Origin: JBGPGW01 sp046349515
GTDB lineage: Bacteria > Pseudomonadota > Alphaproteobacteria > CADEGL01
Assembly (NCBI GenBank): GCA_046349515.1
Contig: JAXMCE010000002.1
Location: 1 to 64,000, forward strand
Length of the DNA stretch: 64,000 nucleotides
Direction of reading: 5' to 3'
Below are positions 58,059-64,000 of this stretch, piece after piece (positions within the stretch are counted from its first letter, which is position 1; each line of letters opens with the position of its first letter). A program made the translations under genes and the position numbers. The notes beneath the pieces were generated by a model. That model made no database searches. It was not told the DNA's origin and worked only from the letters and a program-made list of their open reading frames with translations.

Positions 58059-58619
58059 TCAGTTTTCCAGCATCTTCTTGTTGAATTCGAGCTCGCCGGG
58101 CGAGAGCTGGAAACCGGTATAGATCCGGAACGCGGCGCCGGATCGCCCATCGAGCTTGATGAGCATCCAGGCGTCCTCGAGCGTGGTCGCCTGCCCGCCC
58201 GGGCCCATCTTGAGCTTCACCGGAAACTCCTGCCGGTCGAGGATGGTGTCGCGAATGTCCGTCACCGCGACGAAATAGGTGGCGTTCGCCACGTCGCCCT
58301 GGCCGCGCGGGCCCCGCAGGGTCGCGAAGTTGATCCGGACCTGCACCTCGAGATTGTCGACCGAGCCGCTGCTTCCGCGCGGCAGCTGGGCCGTCTTCGC
58401 TTCCGTGCTCGTGCAGGCGATCGCGACGTTCGATATGCGCGATTGATAGCGGACATTCGAAGCGTCCTGTGCCGCTCCGTCTTCGAACTTCGTGAGTTGG
58501 GAGAGGACGGCCGGAACCTTCACATGCGGGCAGGGCGCCTTTGTTTCCGTACAGCCGGACAGTCCGACGAGCGCGGCGGCCACGAGGAGGACAGCCGCTC
58601 GGCCGGACGTCATGCGCAT
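58059..58619 (-). CDS. hypothetical lipoprotein
   Basis: A 186-residue lipoprotein: signal segment AAVLLVAAALVGLSGC with the lipobox cysteine C23. The rest (VPAVLSQLTKFEDGAAQDA, then ISNVAIACTST) has a mixed beta fold and no recognised family. The start at 58619 (alternative ATG 58613) lacks a strong ribosome site. Located between the gcv leader and the CDGSH gene. Confidence 0.7.
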   Translation of the reverse strand: MRMTSGRAAVLLVAAALVGLSGCTETKAPCPHVKVPAVLSQLTKFEDGAAQDASNVRYQSRISNVAIACTSTEAKTAQLPRGSSGSVDNLEVQVRINFATLRGPRGQGDVANATYFVAVTDIRDTILDRQEFPVKLKMGPGGQATTLEDAWMLIKLDGRSGAAFRIYTGFQLSPGELEFNKKMLEN

Positions 58620-58650
58620 GCGTCTGAGATATGCGAGAGACAGGAACAAG

Positions 58651-58896
58651 TCAGATGCGGCTGTGCGTTCCGTCGCAGTACGGCTTCTTCGCGCTCGCCT
58701 TGCAGCCGCACAAATACACCTTCTGCGTCTTGTCAGGCGTGAAAGCCAGCGGCTGAAGCCCGACTTCCTTGTGCGCCCCGTCGCAATAGGGTTGCTTCTT
58801 GCTGCGGCCGCACGCGCACCAATAATACGTCCGCCCGGCCTCGACATCGACGGCATAGGGCGCCTTCTGGGCAGGAACCGGTTCAGCCATGACCAT
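58651..58896 (-). CDS. CDGSH-type iron-sulfur protein
   Basis: An 81-residue protein with two CDGSH motifs: C27/C29/C38/H42 (CACGRSKKQPYCDGAH) and C63/C65/C74/H78 (CGCKASAKKPYCDGTH). The CxCx8Cx3H ligands bind a redox-active 2Fe-2S cluster in each half. Bacterial members are small electron or cluster-transfer proteins of unclear role. An ATG at 58890 is a near alternative start. Divergent from thrB. Confidence 0.92.
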   Translation of the reverse strand: MVMAEPVPAQKAPYAVDVEAGRTYYWCACGRSKKQPYCDGAHKEVGLQPLAFTPDKTQKVYLCGCKASAKKPYCDGTHSRI

Positions 58897-59095
58897 GTCT
58901 CATTCGCTATGAAGGGGCATGCCGGGCGGCGTTCGCCGGCCCGCGGACTTTAGTGAAGCACCAAACGTTGCACAAGGGCCGCTGATCGGCCATACCAATC
59001 GCGGCCGCCGCCGTCGGTCGCGCTCGCGCGCACCCGGACCACCGCCTTGGCGCGGGCGAAGGAACGAGCCGGCGCCACGGTGTGGAGCGATTCCG

Positions 59096-60058
59096 ATGGC
59101 GGTCTATACGGAGGTGTCGGACGAGGAGCTGCGGGATTTCCTGTCCGCCTACGACCTCGGTGCCATCACCTCGTTCAAGGGCATCGCGGAGGGGGTGGAG
59201 AATTCCAACTACATTCTCCAGACCGATCGCGGCTCCTACATCCTCACCCTCTACGAGAAGCGCGTGGCGCCGAGCGACCTGCCGTTCTTCCTCGGCCTCA
59301 TGGATCATTTGGCCGCCGCGGGTTTTCCCTGCCCCACGCCCGTCCACGGCCGCGACGGCGCGGCGCTCCGCACGCTCTGCGGGCGGCCCGCGGCGATCGT
59401 CACGTTCCTCGCGGGCCTCTGGCCGAGGCGCATCCTGCCCTCCCACTGCCGGGCACTCGGCGACGCGCTCGCGCGCTTCCACGTGGCGGGCTCGAGCTTC
59501 CGCGGACAGCGGCCGAACAATTTGTCGGTCGCGGGCTGGCGACCTCTCTACGAGGGCAGCAAGGCGCGCGCCGACACCATACAGGTCGGACTCGAGGCGA
59601 CGATCGCGTCCGAACTTGCCTTCCTCGAGGCCCATTGGCCGAAGGCCCTGCCGGCCGGCGTGATCCACGCCGACCTCTTTCCCGACAACGTGTTCTTCCT
59701 CGGCGAGAGGCTCTCGGGCATCATCGACTTCTATTTCGCCTGCAATGATTTCTATGCCTATGAGCTGGCGATCTGCCTCAACGCCTGGTGCTTCGAGCCC
59801 GATGACAGTTTCAACGTCACCAAGGCGCATCTCATGCTGTCGGCCTACCGACAGCAACGACCGTTCTCGACGGAGGAACTTGCGGCGCTGCCGCTTCTGG
59901 CGCGCGGCGCGTCGCTGCGCTTCCTCCTGACGCGCCTCTACGACCTCCTCCACCATCCGGACGGGGCGCTCGTGAAGCCCAAGGATCCCCTCGAGTATCT
60001 GAGGAAGCTGCGCTTCCACCAGCAGGTGAAAGGCCCGGACGCCTATGGTCTCCGCTGA
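59096..60058 (+). CDS. thrB: homoserine kinase, aminoglycoside phosphotransferase fold
   Basis: A 320-residue kinase that makes O-phosphohomoserine for threonine synthesis. It has the fold and motifs of the alternative ThrB family: NYILQTDRGSYILTLYEKRV, the catalytic loop VIHADLFPDNVFF and the metal site IIDFYFA. The GHMP-type ThrB is unrelated. GGAG precedes the ATG at 59096. It overlaps rnhA by 14 bases. Confidence 0.92.
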   Translation: MAVYTEVSDEELRDFLSAYDLGAITSFKGIAEGVENSNYILQTDRGSYILTLYEKRVAPSDLPFFLGLMDHLAAAGFPCPTPVHGRDGAALRTLCGRPAAIVTFLAGLWPRRILPSHCRALGDALARFHVAGSSFRGQRPNNLSVAGWRPLYEGSKARADTIQVGLEATIASELAFLEAHWPKALPAGVIHADLFPDNVFFLGERLSGIIDFYFACNDFYAYELAICLNAWCFEPDDSFNVTKAHLMLSAYRQQRPFSTEELAALPLLARGASLRFLLTRLYDLLHHPDGALVKPKDPLEYLRKLRFHQQVKGPDAYGLR

Positions 60059-60512
60059 CGGCAAGGGCGAGGCCGTCCACGCCTACACGGACGGCGCCTG
60101 CAGCGGCAATCCGGGGCCCGGCGGGTGGGGCGTTCTCCTCTTCTACAAGGGCACCGAGCGCGAGCTCTGCGGCGGCGAGCAGGCGACGACGAACAACCGC
60201 ATGGAGCTCCTCGCGGCGATTCACGCGATCGAAGCCATGAAGCGGCCGGTCGTGCTCCATGTCCACACGGACAGCCTCTATCTCAAGGACGGCATCACGA
60301 AGTGGATTCACGCGTGGAAGAAGCGCGGCTGGCGCACCGCCGACAAGAAGCCGGTCAAAAACCTCGACCTATGGCAGCGCCTGGATGCGGCGCTCGCGAG
60401 CCACAAGGTCCACTGGCATTGGGTGAAGGCCCATGCGGGGCACGAGCAAAACGAGCGGGCGGATGCGCTCGCGCGCCAGGGCATGGCGCCCTATCTCACG
60501 GCCGCGCCATGA
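60045..60512 (+). CDS. rnhA: ribonuclease HI
   Basis: A 155-residue endonuclease acting on RNA-DNA hybrids. The DEDD site is D16 (AYTDGACSGNPGPGGW), E54 (NNRMELLA), D76 (HVHTDSLY) and D140 (NERADALA), with the basic handle KWIHAWKKRGW. It complements rnhB at 43 kb. Coupled to thrB by an overlap. Confidence 0.97.
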   Translation: MVSADGKGEAVHAYTDGACSGNPGPGGWGVLLFYKGTERELCGGEQATTNNRMELLAAIHAIEAMKRPVVLHVHTDSLYLKDGITKWIHAWKKRGWRTADKKPVKNLDLWQRLDAALASHKVHWHWVKAHAGHEQNERADALARQGMAPYLTAAP

Positions 60513-60528
60513 CACGCGCCAAGACAAA

Positions 60529-60548
60529 GGGGGGCCCGGAGGCCCCCC
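60529..60548. terminator. strong hairpin between rnhA and the peroxiredoxin gene
   Basis: An 8-bp G/C stem (GGGGGGCC and GGCCCCCC) with a CGGA tetraloop, in the gap between the convergent rnhA and peroxiredoxin genes. It probably ends one or both transcripts. The T-run that usually follows is lacking. Confidence 0.55.
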
Positions 60549-60591
60549 GTTGATCGGATGAAAACGGCTGGACGAGATCGGCGACGGTGGC

Positions 60592-61074
60592 CTAAAGCTG
60601 GCTCAGCATCGTGTCGGCGTCGCTGATCTTGAAGGCGCCGGCTTCCTCGAGGTTCAGCTTCTTGACGACGCCGTTGTCGACGATCATCGAGAAACGCCGA
60701 CCGCGCATGCCGAGCCCCATGGCCGTCAGGTCGAGCTCAAGCCCAAGCGCCTTGGCGAAGGCCGCGCTCCCATCGGCCAGCATCATCACCTTCTCGCCGA
60801 CGTTCTGCGCCTTGCCCCACGCGTCCATCACGAAGGCGTCGTTCACGGCCATGCAGACGATGGTATTGACGCCCTTGGCCTTGAGCGCATCCGCCTTCTG
60901 CACATAACCGGGCAGGTGCTTCGCCGAACAGGTCGGCGTGAAGGCACCCGGCACGGAGAACAGCGCAACTTTCTTGCCGGCGAAGATTTCATCCGTCGAG
61001 ATGTCCGCAGGACCATTGGCGGTCATGCGCTTCAGCTTCATGGACGGGATCTTGTCGCCCTCTTTGATGGCCAT
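60592..61074 (-). CDS. Prx5-type peroxiredoxin
   Basis: A 160-residue thiol peroxidase of the Prx5/AhpE-like group. The peroxidatic cysteine is C49 in VPGAFTPTCSAKHLPGY; a further cysteine is C74 (ICMAV-like position). No fused glutaredoxin domain. It reduces hydrogen peroxide and alkyl hydroperoxides. GGGAG lies upstream of the ATG. Confidence 0.93.
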   Translation of the reverse strand: MAIKEGDKIPSMKLKRMTANGPADISTDEIFAGKKVALFSVPGAFTPTCSAKHLPGYVQKADALKAKGVNTIVCMAVNDAFVMDAWGKAQNVGEKVMMLADGSAAFAKALGLELDLTAMGLGMRGRRFSMIVDNGVVKKLNLEEAGAFKISDADTMLSQL

Positions 61075-61170
61075 CGGTTGTCTCCCTCGCGATGAGTATC
61101 GACCGCTCGTCGGTACGGCACCTTGGATGATGCCGCCATAGTAGTTTCTGCCCAGGCGCCGGGCAACCGC

Positions 61171-63291
61171 TCAACCGCCGCGGCCGGCCTTCGCAAGCGC
61201 CTCCAGCACCGCTTCGCGCGTCAGCAATTCCGGCAGCACAATACCCACAGCCGCGGAAGGGCCATAGACGGCGTTGAACGGGATGCCGTAGCGCCCGAAG
61301 CGCGCGAGAAAGGCGGCGATGCGCGGGTCCGGGTTCGTCCAATCGGCGCGCATGGCGACGACGCCTCCCGTGCTGAGCGCATGGGCGACCGACTCCGTCT
61401 CCAGCACGACCCGCTCGTTCACCTTGCAGGTCAGGCACCAATCGGCGGTGACGTCGACGAACACGACCTTGCCCTGGGCCACGAGGCCGGGAATGGCCGC
61501 CGAGTCGAAGGGCTGCCACGCGATCATGCCGATGGACGGGTTGGCCGAAGGCGCGCGCGCCGCGACGAAGTACGGCGAGAGAAGAGCCAGGACCGCGACG
61601 ACAGCGGGACCCAGCCACCCGAACGGCGTTCGCGAACGCCGCGCCGCATAGAGACTCGCGACCAGCAAAGCGAGCGCGCCGACGACGACCAGTGCCGTTG
61701 CGGTCCCGCGCGCCGATGCGAGCACGACGAGAAGCCACGCCGCCGTCGCGATGAGCGCCAGGCCCAAGATGCGCCGCAACGTCACCATCCAATGGCCCGG
61801 CCGCGGCAAGCGCGCGGCCACGTCCGGGAAGGACGCGACCGCCAGGTACGGCAAGGCGAGACCGACGCCGAGGGCCGCGAACACAGCCAGGATCTCGAAG
61901 GGCCCGCGCGCGAGGGCGAAGCCGATAGCCGTGCCGAGAAACGGCGCCGAGCAGGGTGTTGCGAGAACCGTCGCAAGCGCGCCGGTCAGGAAATGGCCGA
62001 GAAATCCATCGTCGCGCCCGACCCGGGCCGCACGGTCAGCCAGCGTCGCAGGCAGGCGGAACTCGAAGACGCCCCACAAATTGCATGCGAAGGCGGTCAC
62101 CGTGAGCGCCATGGCGATGAGAAAGACGGGTTCCTGAAACTGAAAGCCCCACCCGATGGCGTGCCCGGCCGCCTTCGCGGCAAGAACGCCACACGCCAAA
62201 AGCAGAAACGAAAACACGATACCCGCGGCCGATGCCAGGAACCGGCGGCGCACGATGATTCGCGCCTGCCCGCCGAGGCCGACGATGCCGAGGAGCTTGA
62301 TCGAAAGCACCGGCAGCACACAGGGCATGAGATTGAGGACAAGGCCGCCGAGAAGCGCCAGGCCCAGGATCCCGAGGAATGCCGTCCAGCCGATGGGCTG
62401 GATGTTCGAAGCGCTGACGGTCGTCGTCCATTCCGCCGCCCGCACGCCATCGACGAGAGTCACGGTGAGGCTCTGCCCGACGAGCGATGTCGGGGTCGGT
62501 GAAATACCGAGGACGGGGACATCGGCGGTGACGGCCTTGCCTTTGGCTTCGACTGCGAACGCGCCGAACCCGTAGGCCTCCGGCCCCTCGACGAAGAGAT
62601 CGGGCTTGTCGAAGCCAGCGCGGCCGTCGATCGCGAGGCGGAGCTTCTCCTCGCCTGGCCGCCCCGAGACAGCGCTCTCGACGAGCGTCCAGCCAAGGGC
62701 CGCGCCGTCGCCCGGCACGAAGGCGCGATAGCGCTCGATGACGGACGCGAAGGCGGTCGGGCGCGCATCGCCTGGCGGAACGGTGAGTTCGAGCGCGGCG
62801 CTGTAGGGAATGCAGATCTCCTCGCAGGTGAGATAGTCGACGAGGAGGCGAAGCACGAGCGGCTCCCCCGTCTTCGCCGCGCGCGCATCGATGGGAAACA
62901 CGACCTCGTCCGTGTAGCCGAGAGTCTCGAGGCCGAGGACCGAGAATCGGCGCGGCGCGGGCCACTGCATCGTTGCCGATTCGAGGTTGCGCGATCCCGT
63001 CCAGTCGAGCCGCGGCGGATAGCCGGCGGCACCGGGGGAGCGCCAGTAGACCTTCCAGTGCGGCTGCAAGCGGAACTGGAGACCGAGGCGAACCGGCCCG
63101 CCGGTGCCAAGCGCGTCCGTCGCCGACAGAAGACGGAGCTCGGTCTGCTCGGTGCGAATCGAAGCGGAAGCGCCCGGTGCGGCCGGCACGCCCAGCGTAC
63201 CATCGGCGGCCCGTGCCGTTTGGCCGAGCGGCATTGCCGCGGCGAAGACGACCGCCGAAGCAAGACAGACCGACGTCACCATCCGAATCAT
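61171..63291 (-). CDS. DsbD/ScsB-type thiol:disulfide interchange protein
   Basis: A 706-residue inner-membrane protein. The N-terminal periplasmic domain (about 30-290) holds a Cys pair (CEEIC); a membrane core of about eight helices carries LNLMPCVLPVLSIK and LATPCSAPFLGTA, the redox cysteine motifs; the C-terminal thioredoxin-like domain has DWCLTCK. It transfers reductant from cytoplasmic thioredoxin to periplasmic targets. ATG 63291 is the chosen start; GTG and TTG codons just upstream are possible. Confidence 0.93.
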   Translation of the reverse strand: MIRMVTSVCLASAVVFAAAMPLGQTARAADGTLGVPAAPGASASIRTEQTELRLLSATDALGTGGPVRLGLQFRLQPHWKVYWRSPGAAGYPPRLDWTGSRNLESATMQWPAPRRFSVLGLETLGYTDEVVFPIDARAAKTGEPLVLRLLVDYLTCEEICIPYSAALELTVPPGDARPTAFASVIERYRAFVPGDGAALGWTLVESAVSGRPGEEKLRLAIDGRAGFDKPDLFVEGPEAYGFGAFAVEAKGKAVTADVPVLGISPTPTSLVGQSLTVTLVDGVRAAEWTTTVSASNIQPIGWTAFLGILGLALLGGLVLNLMPCVLPVLSIKLLGIVGLGGQARIIVRRRFLASAAGIVFSFLLLACGVLAAKAAGHAIGWGFQFQEPVFLIAMALTVTAFACNLWGVFEFRLPATLADRAARVGRDDGFLGHFLTGALATVLATPCSAPFLGTAIGFALARGPFEILAVFAALGVGLALPYLAVASFPDVAARLPRPGHWMVTLRRILGLALIATAAWLLVVLASARGTATALVVVGALALLVASLYAARRSRTPFGWLGPAVVAVLALLSPYFVAARAPSANPSIGMIAWQPFDSAAIPGLVAQGKVVFVDVTADWCLTCKVNERVVLETESVAHALSTGGVVAMRADWTNPDPRIAAFLARFGRYGIPFNAVYGPSAAVGIVLPELLTREAVLEALAKAGRGG

Positions 63292-63449
63292 CGTTCGCAA
63301 CACATTCTTCTCGCAGGACACCGTCGCGCGTCGCCTTCGCCCATCTTGGGTTGAGCACACCCGCCTTATACCAGCACGGGTGTGCCGTCGACGATCACGC
63401 TATCGTGTCGGCCTTGCGCGGGAAAATCGAGCGGCGGTAGACTCCGCGC

Positions 63450-64000
63450 ATGACCAGCGCAGGCGAACCGGCTGGGCTCCTTCCCGGCCAATTGCTCATT
63501 GCCATGCCGGCGATGACGGATCCACGCTTCGAGCGTTCCGTCATCTACATGTGCGCCCATACCTCGGATGGCGCCATGGGGCTCGTCCTCAATCGGCTGC
63601 TGGGGTCGGTCACCTTCCCGGACCTGCTCGAGCAGCTCGGCATCAAAGGCATGGAGTTCAAGGACGAGATCCGCGTGCACTTCGGCGGGCCCGTCGAATC
63701 CGGACGCGGCTTCGTCCTTCATTCCTCGGAATTCGTCCTTGATGGCACGCTGGTCGTGGACAGGGGCATCGCGCTCACGGCATCGATCGACATTCTCAAG
63801 GCCATCGCCTCCGGCGGCGGTCCGCGCCAACGGCTCTTGGCGCTCGGCTATGCGGGCTGGGGGCCGGGGCAACTCGAGCAGGAAATCCAGGCCAATGGCT
63901 GGCTCCACGTGCCGGCCGATGCGGAGATCGTGTTCGATTCCGCGCTCGACACGAAATGGACTCGCGCCATGGCGAAGCTTGGTGTGAACCCCACTTCCCT
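63450..64000 (+). CDS. YqgE/AlgH family protein, C-terminus beyond the window
   Basis: About 183 N-terminal residues of a UPF0301 (YqgE/AlgH) protein. Family features: LLPGQLLIAMPAM, GAMGLVLNRLL and HFGGPVESGRGFVLH. Its biochemical role is not established; in some bacteria it affects alginate regulation. The gene runs off the right edge, and the usual length is just under 200 residues, so nearly all is present. Confidence 0.93.
   Translation, partial: MTSAGEPAGLLPGQLLIAMPAMTDPRFERSVIYMCAHTSDGAMGLVLNRLLGSVTFPDLLEQLGIKGMEFKDEIRVHFGGPVESGRGFVLHSSEFVLDGTLVVDRGIALTASIDILKAIASGGGPRQRLLALGYAGWGPGQLEQEIQANGWLHVPADAEIVFDSALDTKWTRAMAKLGVNPTS

Overview
This window is a G+C-rich bacterial chromosome segment from an alphaproteobacterium. 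The evidence is gene order and lineage-typical proteins: rnhB, a CcrM-type GANTC methylase, mutY, a DciA-like gene, a DsbA-like gene, smc and an F0 ATP synthase cluster with split b'/b subunits; thrB-rnhA-peroxiredoxin-dsbD-yqgE; and an NAD-linked multi-subunit formate dehydrogenase. Order and genus cannot be fixed from the sequence alone. No rRNA gene, CRISPR array or intact transposase is visible.

Layout. 0-2 kb: a truncated MFS exporter with a LacI-type palindrome at its start, and an FkbM methyltransferase. 1.9-9.0 kb: a six-gene minus-strand catabolic operon (two paralogous amidohydrolases, a DUF2927 protein, acyl-CoA synthetase, enoyl-CoA hydratase, phosphodiesterase-like protein). 9-10 kb: msrB and a small membrane protein. 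10.4-17.3 kb: the formate dehydrogenase operon (fdsG-fdsB-fdsA-fdhD-fdsD) and its upstream LysR gene. 17.4-23.1 kb: a looser, lower-G+C stretch with unknown or degraded genes, an HPt-domain remnant and IS21-like repeat relics, merging into a plausible methylated-amine or DMSP-type catabolic cluster (class III CoA-transferase, DddP-like M24 enzyme, Rieske oxygenase, dimethylglycine/sarcosine dehydrogenase) that ends at a tRNA-Gln gene.

27-41 kb: fcl and gmd (GDP-fucose synthesis), a ParB-like gene paired with a Sel1/PodJ-like membrane protein, a TPR protein with ispE, ETF-ubiquinone oxidoreductase, uracil-DNA glycosylase, a lytic transglycosylase with moaB, and two TIGR04282/TIGR04283-like glycosyltransferases. 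41.8-53.2 kb: a radical SAM protein, then the conserved core block from rnhB and ccrM to the F0 genes. 53.3-58 kb: glycine cleavage genes gcvT-gcvH-gcvP behind a tandem glycine riboswitch. 58-64 kb: a lipoprotein, a CDGSH protein, thrB-rnhA, a peroxiredoxin, DsbD and the start of yqgE.

Functionally, much of the window is one-carbon metabolism: the demethylation enzymes and the glycine cleavage system load C1 units on tetrahydrofolate, formate dehydrogenase oxidises formate to CO2 with NADH formation, MoaB contributes to the molybdenum cofactor that formate dehydrogenase needs, and ETF-QO could receive electrons from flavin dehydrogenases. That linkage is inference from co-occurrence.
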